Origin: Methanobrevibacter olleyae
Lineage (GTDB): Archaea; Methanobacteriota; Methanobacteria; Methanobacteriales; Methanobacteriaceae
NCBI GenBank assembly: GCA_015063035.1
Contig: SUTG01000005.1
Location: 19,931-83,930, forward strand
Reading direction: 5' to 3'
DNA: 64,000 nucleotides
A program made the position numbers and the translations under genes. Of this stretch, positions 1-8,007 are shown piece after piece. Position 1 is the first letter of the stretch, and each line of letters begins with the position of its first letter. The notes beneath the pieces are model-generated. The model was not told where the DNA came from. It ran no database searches and was given only the letters and a program-made list of their open reading frames with translations.

Positions 1-704
1 GTGGGGAATGCGTATGCGGTATTGTACCAATTGAAAATTCAATAGAAGGCCCTGTTAGCTTGACTTTAGATTCACTGATTCATAATTTTGACTTGAAGAT
101 TAAAAATGAGATAGTCATTCCAATCAACCATAATCTATTGGCTGCTAAGGAAATGACTGTAGATGAAGTTGAAAATGTTTATTCACATTCACAGGCTTTA
201 GGCCAATGCCAGCCTTATTTGGAAAGGCATGGAATCACTGCACATTATACATTAAGCACTGCAGCAGCCGCTAAAAGGGTTGCAGAAACCGGTGAGGATG
301 CAGCTATTGGAACATTGAAAGCTGCTGAACTCTATGGATTGAAGGTAATTGATACAAACATTCAAGAGAACTTCAACAATGAAACCCGTTTTGTTGTATT
401 GGATAATGAGGATTCTCCAATAACTGGAAATGACAAGACTTCAATTTCATTCTCCTTGTTTGAGGATAAGCCAGGGGGACTTTACGAACTTTTAGCTCTC
501 TTTGCAGAGAATGATGTCAACTTGACTAAAATTGAATCCAGACCTTCTAAAGAGGGATTAGGGCATTACATATTTTTCATAGACCTTGAAGGACATAGAT
601 TGGATGATGATATAGGACGTATCTTAAAACATTTGGAAGATAATACTTCATTCTTTAAGATTTTAGGATCTTATCCCTCATTTAACGAAGAGTTATTCAA
701 GTAA
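1..704 (+). CDS. pheA: prephenate dehydratase, 3' part (5' end outside window)
   Basis: Converts prephenate to phenylpyruvate in phenylalanine synthesis. The reading frame is already open at the window edge (first full codon at base 3), so the N-terminus is missing and the ATG at 60 is internal. Upstream of that ATG the frame reads GIVPIENSIEGPVS, the conserved substrate-binding segment of the family. Further on, NETRF matches the T-R-F catalytic motif. The last ~75 residues form an ACT domain with GGLYELL and KIESRP, the phenylalanine-sensing motifs known from this family, so feedback inhibition by Phe is expected. About 233 residues are present; a monofunctional enzyme is usually 270-280. 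Confidence 0.95.
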   Translation, partial: GECVCGIVPIENSIEGPVSLTLDSLIHNFDLKIKNEIVIPINHNLLAAKEMTVDEVENVYSHSQALGQCQPYLERHGITAHYTLSTAAAAKRVAETGEDAAIGTLKAAELYGLKVIDTNIQENFNNETRFVVLDNEDSPITGNDKTSISFSLFEDKPGGLYELLALFAENDVNLTKIESRPSKEGLGHYIFFIDLEGHRLDDDIGRILKHLEDNTSFFKILGSYPSFNEELFK

Positions 705-919
705 TTCTATTCAGCCTATTTTTATTCATTAGAATTTTTTTAAACTTCAATAATTTTTCAATATTTCTTCAAATTTTCTTCTATTTTTTAACTTTTCATT
801 TAGTATAATTTATTAAACATAAAATTCATATATTAATAATATATAAATATATAAAAAATATATAAGTTTGATATTTTTAATATAACATTGATTTATTCAA
901 TCGAATTAGGAGGAGAAGT

Positions 920-1690
920 ATGAATCCAGATAGGAAAAAGCTTATGCAGATTTTAAGTAATCTTGAAAGGGATTATGAAGCTGGTTTGATTTCTGAAGAG
1001 AAGTATATTTATTTGTCCCAGCAATATAGGCATAAGATTGAAACTATTGAAGTTAGTGACAGAATTCGTGCGATGCAAGGAAAAGAAGAAACTCCTTCCT
1101 CAATCAAGACAAGACATGTTGATTCTCAAAAGTATCAGGAAGAAAAGGAAAAGCTGGTTCGCAAGTATATCCATAACCCTGAATCTTATACAGTATCAAA
1201 AAAACCTGAGGAGTCTTCAAGTACCAGTCCGTGGTATATTGCATTGGCAGTTGTATTTTTGCTTGTAGCATTTGGTGCAGGAATAACTTTTGGAATGTCA
1301 AGCATAGGTTTAGGTGGTGATGTTGGAAACGTTCTATCTGAAAGTGCAACTATTAATGACACTGCTTTTCCTGAAGTTAAGGTAAACAAGTCTCTTAGTT
1401 ACAATTATACAAAATCTTACTCAAATACCACTTCATACGGTTCTTCAGATGATTCAAGTTCATCTTCAAGCAGTTCATCTTCAAGCATTGACTCCGGATC
1501 TTCCAGTTCATCAAGCTCTGGAGGCAGTTCAAGTGGTGGATCTTCTAGTGGAGGTTCTTCAAGCGGAGATTCATCTGGCGGAAGCTCTGATGGTGGCTCT
1601 TCCGGTGGCGGTTCTTCTGGTGGTAGTTCTGATGGTGGCTCTTCCGGTGGCGGTTCTTCTGGTGGTAGTTCTGGAGGAACTGAAGAGTAA
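920..1690 (+). CDS. membrane-anchored protein with Ser/Gly-rich tail
   Basis: A 256-residue protein of unknown function. Residues ~7-40 are a charged helical segment (LERDYEAGLISEEKY) resembling SHOCT-type oligomerisation motifs. A single transmembrane helix follows at ~105-127 (WYIALAVVFLLVAFGAG). The rest is a low-complexity Ser, then Ser-Gly/Asp tail ending in GGTEE, probably exposed outside the membrane. A strong AGGAGGAGA site at 908-916 fixes the start. The tail contains an exact 42-bp tandem duplication (1586-1669), so its length probably varies between strains. The membrane protein starting at 1733 follows closely, suggesting co-transcription. Function is not recognised. Confidence 0.85.
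   Translation: MNPDRKKLMQILSNLERDYEAGLISEEKYIYLSQQYRHKIETIEVSDRIRAMQGKEETPSSIKTRHVDSQKYQEEKEKLVRKYIHNPESYTVSKKPEESSSTSPWYIALAVVFLLVAFGAGITFGMSSIGLGGDVGNVLSESATINDTAFPEVKVNKSLSYNYTKSYSNTTSYGSSDDSSSSSSSSSSSIDSGSSSSSSSGGSSSGGSSSGGSSSGDSSGGSSDGGSSGGGSSGGSSDGGSSGGGSSGGSSGGTEE
1586..1669 (+). repeat. 42-bp exact tandem duplication inside the Ser/Gly tail
   Basis: Two perfect 42-bp copies, 1586-1627 and 1628-1669, each encoding 14 residues of the Ser-Asp-Gly tail. The unit is a multiple of three, so copy number can change without shifting the frame. Confidence 0.9.
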
Positions 1691-1732
1691 GTTTTATAGA
1701 TGGTGCTATTATTATTTTTTTGGAGATATGAT

Positions 1733-2281
1733 ATGAAAAAAATTATTGGTATCGGATTAGTGTTAATTATATTGATTGTAGGTGTTTCATTTTTTATAAA
1801 TAATCCTATCAGCACTGATAATGAGGATGACCTTTCAAAGCAATCAGTGGAGTATTCTGAAAATGGAATATCATTATCAATGCCTGGGAATTGGGTTTCT
1901 GCAAAATCCAACTCTAATGAAACAGTTTTAGCAATTGCAGACCCTGATGCTAAGGATTCCGCAGGTTTTAATAGTATTAATGTGAATATAGAAAAGAAAT
2001 CAAATGCCAGATCTTTACAATCTGAATTCACTTCCAATTACAATACATTGGCTCGTAATTCTGATTTTAACATTTTATTTATGGGCAATGTTTCATTTAA
2101 TGATCAAGGGGCTATGGAAGCGGATTACACTTCTGTAGCAAACAATCAAACAAAGCAGCATAAGGCTATTTGGATTCCTAAAGGTTCTGACATTTATGTT
2201 ATCTTATGTTCTGCACCTGAATCTGAATTCGATAATATGGTAGGTACTTTTGATTTCATTATCAATAGCGTTAAATTATAA
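1733..2281 (+). CDS. membrane-anchored DcrB/PsbP-like protein
   Basis: A 182-residue protein with an N-terminal membrane helix (MKKIIGIGLVLIILIVGVSF) and a soluble domain facing outward. The pattern ENGISLSMPGNWV at the start of the domain, and a final strand pair around FDFIINSVKL, resemble the PsbP/Mog1/DcrB fold; this assignment is by resemblance only. An upstream in-frame ATG exists at 1700, but GGAGAT at ~1721-1726 sits just before the ATG at 1733, which also gives a clean signal anchor. No lipobox cysteine is visible. It lies 42 bp after the Ser/Gly-tail protein and probably shares its transcript. Confidence 0.8.
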   Translation: MKKIIGIGLVLIILIVGVSFFINNPISTDNEDDLSKQSVEYSENGISLSMPGNWVSAKSNSNETVLAIADPDAKDSAGFNSINVNIEKKSNARSLQSEFTSNYNTLARNSDFNILFMGNVSFNDQGAMEADYTSVANNQTKQHKAIWIPKGSDIYVILCSAPESEFDNMVGTFDFIINSVKL

Positions 2282-2323
2282 TAGTGATTTTTATAAATTA
2301 AATTCACTATTTTTATTTTTTTA
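2280..2323 (+). terminator. hairpin plus T-tract after the DcrB-like gene
   Basis: AATAGTGA at 2280-2287 pairs with TCACTATT at 2304-2311, followed at once by a T-rich run to about 2323. It begins at the stop codon of the preceding gene. Confidence 0.6.
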
Positions 2324-2340
2324 AATTATTTATTAAATGC

Positions 2341-2463
2341 AAGATTTTTGGATATTATTGCAATTTAAGATTATTCATAAGAAGATTTTTGGATATTATT
2401 GCAATTTAAGATTATTCATAAGAAGATTTTTGGATATTATTACAATTTAAGATTATTCATAAC
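2341..2463. repeat. three tandem 41-bp repeats
   Basis: Three contiguous copies of a 41-bp unit (2341-2381, 2382-2422, 2423-2463) with one or two substitutions, then an 8-bp start of a fourth copy. They occupy the spacer just upstream of coaBC. There are no spacers between copies, so this is not a CRISPR array. Confidence 0.95.
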
Positions 2464-2491
2464 AAGATTTTAAATTTATTGAAGTGATTTT

Positions 2492-3676
2492 ATGGAAATT
2501 GTTTTATGCGTTACTGGCAGTATTGCAGCAACCGAGACCATTAAGTTAGCAAGGGAATTTAGAAGGCAGGGTCATTCTGTTAAGGCATTCATGACTAAAG
2601 AGGCTACTAAAATTATCCATCCGAATGCTTTAGAGTTTGCCACTGGCCAAGAAGTTGTTTTGGAATTGACTGGAAAGATAGAGCATGTGAAGTACTCTCA
2701 AGAAGATTTGATTTTAGTTGCTCCAGCTACTGCAAATACCATTTCCAAATTTGCTTATAAGATTTCGGACAATCCTGTAAATACCCTTTTGATAACTGCT
2801 CAGGGACATGACACACCTATTGTCTTCGTTCCTTCAATGCACGATTCAATGTATGATGCAGTAAGCGAAAATGTGGAAAAGTTAAAGGAAGAAGGCATTA
2901 AGTTTGTCAATCCTCGCATTGATGAAGGAAAAGCCAAATTTCCAGCTATTGAAGACATAGTCCTTGAATCTGTAAGGGCTGTCAATTTGGATAAGGCAAG
3001 TAAGGCCATTGCAGATGATGAAGTGTCTAATATTGCAGGAAAAAACATATTGATTAGCTTAGGCGGAACCTTTGAGGAAATCGATCCTATAAGAGGAATT
3101 TCCAATAGGTCCTCTGGTAGGATGGGTTTAGAGCTTTCTAAGGAAGCATTCATTAGAGGAGCTAACTTGACTGTTTTAGCTGCACATCATGAAGTTTCAA
3201 TTCCAAAGGCATTCAATGTCATTGATGCAGAATCAACTACTTTAATGAATGAGAAGATAGATGAGTTGATTCCTGATTTTGATGTTTTCATAGCCACTGC
3301 AGCAGTTTCTGACTTTACTCCAATCAGCAAGGAAGATTCTAAAATCTCTTCATCCTATAATCTGTCATTGGAATTTGAGCCTGTTGCAAAAATCATTCAA
3401 AGAATCAAAAAGATCAATGAAGACATATTCCTAGTTGGATTTAAGGCGGAATACAACATTTCAGAAGAGAAAATGATTGATTGTGCCAAGACTCAAATGA
3501 GAGAAGCAGGAACTGATTTGGTTGTAGCAAATGATGTTTCCAATGAAGGATGCGGATTTGGATCTGAAACCAATGAGGTAATTCTTGTAAGTGATGAAGT
3601 CAAAAAGGTTTCATTAAATTCCAAAAAAGAGATTTCCAAATCAATATTTGATGAGATTTCTAAAAAATTAGACTGA
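2492..3676 (+). CDS. coaBC: bifunctional CoaBC, phosphopantothenoylcysteine synthetase/decarboxylase
   Basis: Joins cysteine to 4'-phosphopantothenate and decarboxylates the product, two steps of coenzyme A synthesis. The N-terminal half (~1-170) is the FMN-dependent decarboxylase CoaC: VTGSIAATE at the FMN site, the candidate catalytic His in IEHVKYSQ, APATANT, and the substrate clamp PSMHDSMYD. The C-terminal half (~185-394) is the synthetase CoaB: ILISLGGTFEEIDPIRGISNRSSGRMG and later ATAAVSDFTP. At 394 residues it is of normal length. The start follows AAGTGAT at about 2481-2487. The nearest upstream DNA is a tandem-repeat tract, so its promoter probably overlaps or abuts that. Confidence 0.96.
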   Translation: MEIVLCVTGSIAATETIKLAREFRRQGHSVKAFMTKEATKIIHPNALEFATGQEVVLELTGKIEHVKYSQEDLILVAPATANTISKFAYKISDNPVNTLLITAQGHDTPIVFVPSMHDSMYDAVSENVEKLKEEGIKFVNPRIDEGKAKFPAIEDIVLESVRAVNLDKASKAIADDEVSNIAGKNILISLGGTFEEIDPIRGISNRSSGRMGLELSKEAFIRGANLTVLAAHHEVSIPKAFNVIDAESTTLMNEKIDELIPDFDVFIATAAVSDFTPISKEDSKISSSYNLSLEFEPVAKIIQRIKKINEDIFLVGFKAEYNISEEKMIDCAKTQMREAGTDLVVANDVSNEGCGFGSETNEVILVSDEVKKVSLNSKKEISKSIFDEISKKLD

Positions 3677-3680
3677 TTAC

Positions 3681-3740
3681 AACTTTTTAAAAAAGTTGAT
3701 TAATTTTTCTTTTTTTTGTTTTACTATCTTTTTTTATTTT
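3681..3740 (+). terminator. hairpin and T-rich tract after coaBC
   Basis: AACTTTTT (3681-3688) pairs with AAAAAGTT (3690-3697) and is followed by a long pyrimidine-rich T stretch. The T-rich DNA continues with imperfect TTTACTATC-type repeats to about 3800. Confidence 0.55.
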
Positions 3741-3951
3741 ATTATCTTCTTTTATTTTACTATCTTTTTTTATTTTAGTATTTTTTCATTTTTCAATCTT
3801 TATTTTCAGGTGATTATATTCTCATTATTTTTTGTTCGTTATATAATTTTTTTCTTATATTTTTCCTTATTTTTCTATAAAGATTTTAAATATTTTCTTT
3901 TTGTTTGCTTAATACTTATATTTTCCCTATATTTAGATAATAATTAAAAAA

Positions 3952-4425
3952 AGTATTACTTTTTTATAAAAATTAATAGTTCTTTCTTATTTTTGAAAAT
4001 AAAGAAAAATTAGAAATATTTTTTAAAATTTTGATAAAAATTTATTAAAAAAGAGTTAAAAATAGTTTATTTTGCAAAAAAAGTTCAATCCTCTAAGTTA
4101 TTTAATTATGGAGTGTTTTTTATGAGTGAATTAACTCAGAGGATATTTTTATGAACTCTTTTTTTATTGCATTAGCAAATATATATTTGTAATATTCTTA
4201 TATAAAAAGCTTTCAGTAGTAATACTTTTTTGAGTTTGTTCGTCATTGTACTAAATTCTTGTTTTTACTTAAAATTTCCAATTATTATATTAAATTATTC
4301 TAAGATTAGTTTTTAATATTGCATTAGTTTTATTTCTTATTTTCAGTAAATTTCAATCAATTTTTTTTAAAAAATCTAGTGCATATTTCTCTTTTGAAAT
4401 CAAATTTTTTTATAAAAGTAATACT
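3952..4425. promoter_or_regulatory. three AGTA-N-TACT palindromes
   Basis: AGTATTACT at 3952-3960, and AGTAATACT at 4218-4226 and 4417-4425, each flanked by A and T runs (for example AAAAAAAGTATTACTTTTTT). The same nine-base palindrome recurs upstream of mcrB (53210-53218, 53398-53406). The recurrence suggests a protein-binding site; no regulator is identified. Confidence 0.4.
4076..4166 (+). ncRNA. candidate small structured RNA with internal mini-ORF
   Basis: A two-part stem: AGTTCA (4082-4087) pairs with TGAACT (4152-4157), extended by A-run/T-run pairing, and ATCCTCTAAGTTA (4088-4100) pairs with TAACTCAGAGGAT (4132-4144) with one mismatch in 13. The T run at 4159-4165 could end the transcript. 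The loop carries GGAG (4110-4113) eight bases before ATG 4122, opening a 10-codon frame (MSELTQRIFL, stop at 4152-4154) that runs through the right arm. It could be a small RNA, a terminator or a leader-peptide relic; no gene follows on this strand for 2.9 kb. Confidence 0.4.
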
Positions 4426-4670
4426 TATAAAATAAGGGTTTTTAAAGCTTTGAATTGATGATAATTGATTTAAATTTCTTAAAATATCTTTATAAAAATC
4501 ATATGTTTTATTTTTCAAATGATTCCCTATATTATTTGAAATAATTAATTATTGCAAAAGCTAAATTTTTATTTCATAATTTTAATATCAAAATGGTGTT
4601 TTTGAGTTAAAATAGCAGTCATGTATGGTTTTTGAAAAATGATTTTTATCAAAAATGAATATATGTTCTT

Positions 4671-5315
4671 TTAAAAAGATTTCTCAACAAGAAAAGCCAT
4701 ATGGTCCTTTTCATAAGGTTCTAATTTAATCTTTTCTAAAATGGAATAACCATTCTCTTTTATTTTTTTAGCTTCATCCTTGAATATTTTTTTAGGCTTT
4801 TGAATGACATCAATGCTTCTTGCTTTTATGGTAATGATTCCTTGCCCCTCTTCCTTGAGGAATAATCCCATGTTATCCATAAAGAGTTCACTCTGTTTTT
4901 CCTGTGCCACATCACAGTAAACTAAGTCCACCTTTTCAACTTTGTTGAGGTAATATTTAGGTTTGGTCGCATCTGCAAGGAGTGGAATTATGTTGTTTCT
5001 CTTTTGTGACAATCTGACCAGCTTTTTCATGCTGACTGGTGAAAATTCCACAGCATAGATCAAGCCTTCATCGCAAATGTCAGATATGTGTGAAACAGTT
5101 GTTCCTGTTGAAGCGCCTAAATACAATACTTTAGAATCATTCTTCAAGTCAAGCCCTTCCAATCCATTCAATAATGCCGCAGCTAATTTTGATCTTCTCG
5201 GATTCCAGATTCTGTACTCCTCATCTCCATATTGGATAAGTCTTTCATCATAGACTCTAATCCCTGGACTTAAGTTTCTGGTAGCTATTTCACCGTCTTT
5301 CTCAAATATGTTCAT
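4671..5315 (-). CDS. flpA: fibrillarin-like rRNA/tRNA 2'-O-methyltransferase
   Basis: The methyltransferase subunit of archaeal C/D-box RNPs: it transfers a methyl group from SAM to ribose 2'-OH of rRNA or tRNA at sites chosen by guide RNAs. The 214-residue protein has the family N-terminus (RVYDERLIQYGDEEYRIWNP), a SAM-binding Rossmann motif VLYLGASTGTTVSHISD, an acidic ribose-contact residue in YAVEFSP, and DATKP followed by VDLVYCDVAQ. The scaffold partner nop5 lies 154 bp upstream on the same strand, the usual archaeal pairing. A tandem duplication just upstream copied its own first codons (see the repeat at 5292-5403). Confidence 0.96.
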   Translation of the reverse strand: MNIFEKDGEIATRNLSPGIRVYDERLIQYGDEEYRIWNPRRSKLAAALLNGLEGLDLKNDSKVLYLGASTGTTVSHISDICDEGLIYAVEFSPVSMKKLVRLSQKRNNIIPLLADATKPKYYLNKVEKVDLVYCDVAQEKQSELFMDNMGLFLKEEGQGIITIKARSIDVIQKPKKIFKDEAKKIKENGYSILEKIKLEPYEKDHMAFLVEKSF

Positions 5316-5403
5316 TTTTTCACATCTTCATATGAATTTAATAATTAATTTTACTGTCTTTCTCAAATATGTTCATTTGCATCTTTATATGAATTTAATA
5401 ATT
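5292..5403 (-). repeat. ~61-bp tandem duplication covering the flpA start
   Basis: The first codons of flpA and their leader (5292-5347) recur with small differences at 5353-5403. On the minus strand the upstream copy carries ATG at 5376-5374 and a 12-codon frame reading MNIFEKDSKINY before TAA (5340-5338); the true protein begins MNIFEKDGEIA. The upstream copy is therefore a decoy start region. Confidence 0.85.
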
Positions 5404-5469
5404 TATTGGGAATTTAAGATTTCAGAATTCATTGATTTGTAATTAAATCATAATCCAATAATCAAATGA

Positions 5470-6699
5470 CTATTTTCTTCGTTTCTTTTTATTCTTCTTG
5501 TTTTTCTTGCTTCCTTTGTATTTCTTGCTTTTTCCTTTTCCCTTGTCCTTTTCCGCCTTTCTTTCCTTTGCCCTCTTCTGGCTTGTCTTTTTAGGGAACG
5601 GATTTTCCTTTTCTATTTGCTCAACTTTTTTTAGATAATCCTCTGCAATGCTTGGATCATACTCTCCAGAGAACACATCCTTTCTTACAGCGAGTGTAAT
5701 CTTCAAAGATAGATTTCTAGCTATTTTTCCTCTGTTCCACCATTTGGCACCGCGAACACTTGGGTGTTGGAATATCAACCCATGTTTTGGCGGACGTTCT
5801 CCAGTTTTCAAATGTCTGAATATTGCCTTTTCAGCACCCATTATTTGAATAACACTTGCAGGATAAGTTGCTAATCTTTTTATGCTTCCGATATGTGCAA
5901 TTAGTTTGGCACCTAATGTGGATCCGAGGAGGTCTCTTAAGTTAGGCGCAATAGCTTCCATTTTAGAATCAATATACTCTTCAAGTTCCTTTCTTGACTT
6001 TTGAAGTGAATAGATGGATTCTGCAAAACTCTTTAACATCAATAAGTCATTTTCTTCAATGTCAGCACCTGTGCTTTCTTCGATATCCTCACTGAAATGC
6101 TCATTGAAGTTTTCTAAAATGTCTTCCCTGTTTTCACTTTCAGCTATTAGCTTTATGTAAGTTTCATTATTGCTTATCGTATCCATTTCTGGGAAATAGA
6201 TTGTGTACCAGTCACGAATGCGTTCAACTAATTTGCTGATTGATTCATCAATGTCATCTACAGAGTTTATTGCTTGAATCAATAGCTTGTCCTCTTCCTG
6301 TGAAGATTTTTTAATCTTATGGATAGCTAGATTTTCATAGATTCGAATGATTTCATCCTGACTTTTTGAAAATCCGATTTCTTCAAATACATTATCAATA
6401 TTGCTTCTTAAGTATTCTCCACCTTTATTTGGAGTTTTCACTTCAATATTTCCATAATTTTCAAGTTCTTTGTATTGGGATTTCCTTTTTGTGGTTTCTA
6501 TAATTATCCTATCCTCTTTGTTCGAATCCAATTTTATTCCATTAATCAATTCGATTTCTTCATCCAGAATCTCATTTTCCTCTATCTTAATGAGATTTGA
6601 AACCACTTCTTCTTCCTTGAAAAGCTTATAATCAGCAATTTGAAGATCTTCATCAAATGCAATAAATCCTGCAATACATTGTGTTATATAAAATTCCAT
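5470..6699 (-). CDS. nop5: NOP5/NOP56-family C/D-box RNP scaffold
   Basis: Binds box C/D guide RNA together with L7Ae and positions fibrillarin for 2'-O-methylation. The 409-residue protein has an N-terminal fibrillarin-contact domain, a central coiled-coil (~130-240, rich in Glu/Lys/Leu), and the Nop RNA-binding domain at ~250-355 (LGSTLGAKLIAHIGSIKRLA, PASVIQIMGAEKA, PKHGLIFQHP). The last ~55 residues are a very Lys-rich tail (KGKGKSKKYKGSKK), common in archaeal Nop5 and likely RNA-contacting. Divergent from pyrD; flpA follows on the same strand. Confidence 0.96.
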   Translation of the reverse strand: MEFYITQCIAGFIAFDEDLQIADYKLFKEEEVVSNLIKIEENEILDEEIELINGIKLDSNKEDRIIIETTKRKSQYKELENYGNIEVKTPNKGGEYLRSNIDNVFEEIGFSKSQDEIIRIYENLAIHKIKKSSQEEDKLLIQAINSVDDIDESISKLVERIRDWYTIYFPEMDTISNNETYIKLIAESENREDILENFNEHFSEDIEESTGADIEENDLLMLKSFAESIYSLQKSRKELEEYIDSKMEAIAPNLRDLLGSTLGAKLIAHIGSIKRLATYPASVIQIMGAEKAIFRHLKTGERPPKHGLIFQHPSVRGAKWWNRGKIARNLSLKITLAVRKDVFSGEYDPSIAEDYLKKVEQIEKENPFPKKTSQKRAKERKAEKDKGKGKSKKYKGSKKNKKNKKKRRK

Positions 6700-6743
6700 A
6701 ATCTTATTTTAATTTTTTTATCTAATATATTTTACATTATTTT

Positions 6744-6851
6744 GGATATTTTTTTAGATTTTTGAATAATGCTTATTAAAATTTCATTAATTATTTCGGA
6801 TAATTTTTTAGATTTTTGAATAATGCTTATTAAAATTTCATTAATTTTTTC
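6744..6851. repeat. 54-bp tandem duplication
   Basis: Two copies, 6744-6797 and 6798-6851, differing at a few bases. They lie upstream of nop5. Confidence 0.9.
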
Positions 6852-6934
6852 ACTCTAAAACTAAATAATTATATATCATATAGTTTCCATATATTAAAAT
6901 AGTATAAAATTATATTATATTAAAATAATAAGTT

Positions 6935-7052
6935 TTTTAGAAAATTTGTCTAACTTAAAAGAATCATACTTGAAAAATTAGTTATACTTATCATTTTAGA
7001 AAATTTGTCTAACTTAAAAGAATCATACTTGAAAAATTAGTTTTACTTATCA
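6935..7052. repeat. 59-bp tandem duplication
   Basis: Two nearly identical copies, 6935-6993 and 6994-7052, sharing TTTGTCTAACTTAAAAGAAT. The second copy ends 26 bp before the pyrD start codon. Confidence 0.92.
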
Positions 7053-7078
7053 AATGTCATGTTTATTGGAGGTTATTC

Positions 7079-7990
7079 ATGTTAAAGACTAAATTATGCG
7101 GTGTCAGTTTAAAGAATCCATTGATGCTTGCTGCTGGTGTATTGGGAAGCCATGCATCTTCCCTTAATTGGATTTTAAAGTCCGGTGCTGGTGCAGTTGT
7201 ATCCAAATCATTTTCAAAGGAACCTAATGACGGTTATAAGAATCCCACTACCGTTGCTGTAGAGGGAGGAATCATTAATGCCATTGGGCTTTCAAGTCCA
7301 GGAGTTGAAGCTTTCATCGATGAATTGGAAAGGGTTGATCGCATAAAGGGCAAATCAATCGCTTCAATTTATGGTGCAACTCCTGATGAGTTTGCATATG
7401 TTGCAGGAAAGGTAGAGGATTTGGTGGATATGATTGAATTGAATGTATCATGCCCTCATGCAATGGAAGGTTATGGCGCATCAATTGGACAGAATCCTGA
7501 ATTAACCAGAAATGTTGTAAAGGCGGTTAAAGATGCTGTCGATGTGCCTATTCTTGCAAAATTGACTCCAAACGTAACTGACATTTCAGAAATTGCAGTT
7601 GCAGCGGAGGAAGGGGGAGCTGATGGATTGACATTAATCAATTCATTAGGCCCTGGAATGAGAATTGATATCGTAACAGGAAATCCAATACTTGCAAATA
7701 AGTTTGGTGGGATGAGTGGACCTGCAATTAAGCCAATAGCTGTTCGTTGCGTTTATGATGCATTTTCTGCAACAGACATTCCAATTGTTGGTGTTGGTGG
7801 AATACGCAATTATGCGGATGTTATAGAGTTCATCTATGCAGGTGCAAGTGCAGTTCAAATAGGAACTTCAATCATGTATGAAGGTCCTGAAATATTTGGA
7901 AGGATCACAAGTGATTTGGAAGAGTTTATAGAGGAAAGCGAATTTGATTCAATTAATGATATGGTGGGCTTTGCTCATAAGGAGCCATAG
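7079..7990 (+). CDS. pyrD: dihydroorotate dehydrogenase, class 1B catalytic subunit
   Basis: Oxidises dihydroorotate to orotate in pyrimidine synthesis using FMN. The 303-residue TIM barrel has NVSCPH at 122-127; Cys125 is the catalytic base expected of class 1B enzymes. Also visible are LAKLTPNVTD (FMN-contacting Lys), TLINSLGPGM, and a phosphate-binding end VGVGGIRNYADV...GASAVQIGTS. GGAGGT precedes the ATG. The electron-transfer partner pyrK begins 17 bp after the stop, so electrons are expected to pass via FAD and a 2Fe-2S cluster to NAD. Confidence 0.97.
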   Translation: MLKTKLCGVSLKNPLMLAAGVLGSHASSLNWILKSGAGAVVSKSFSKEPNDGYKNPTTVAVEGGIINAIGLSSPGVEAFIDELERVDRIKGKSIASIYGATPDEFAYVAGKVEDLVDMIELNVSCPHAMEGYGASIGQNPELTRNVVKAVKDAVDVPILAKLTPNVTDISEIAVAAEEGGADGLTLINSLGPGMRIDIVTGNPILANKFGGMSGPAIKPIAVRCVYDAFSATDIPIVGVGGIRNYADVIEFIYAGASAVQIGTSIMYEGPEIFGRITSDLEEFIEESEFDSINDMVGFAHKEP

Positions 7991-8007
7991 TTCAAGTGGG
8001 TGATAGA

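Larger units (their letters stand above)
3741..4670. other. 930-bp spacer with palindromes and a candidate structured RNA
   Basis: No convincing protein-coding gene: the long plus-strand frame at 3696-3947 is a Phe/Ile-rich translation of T-rich DNA. The spacer holds three AGTA-N-TACT palindromes (3952-3960, 4218-4226, 4417-4425) and the hairpin element at 4076-4166 described separately. It separates the convergent coaBC and flpA genes. Confidence 0.7.
6700..7078. other. nop5-pyrD divergent spacer with two tandem duplications
   Basis: This 379-bp intergenic stretch holds a 54-bp duplication (6744-6797, 6798-6851) next to the nop5 start and a 59-bp duplication (6935-6993, 6994-7052) next to the pyrD start. 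AT-rich possible promoter DNA lies around 6866-6925. No gene seen. Confidence 0.85.

Noticed and set aside
1417..2037. 206-codon minus-strand frame rich in Pro and Glu
   Set aside because: It is the antisense of the Ser/Gly repeat and part of the next gene; the sense frames have ribosome sites and sensible protein features.
2341..2463. Three regularly spaced repeats as a possible CRISPR array
   Set aside because: Copies are contiguous with no spacers, not palindromic, and no cas genes are nearby.
3696..3947. 83-codon plus-strand frame rich in Phe and Ile after coaBC
   Set aside because: Translation of T-rich repeat DNA; no ribosome site and composition entirely explained by poly-T tracts.
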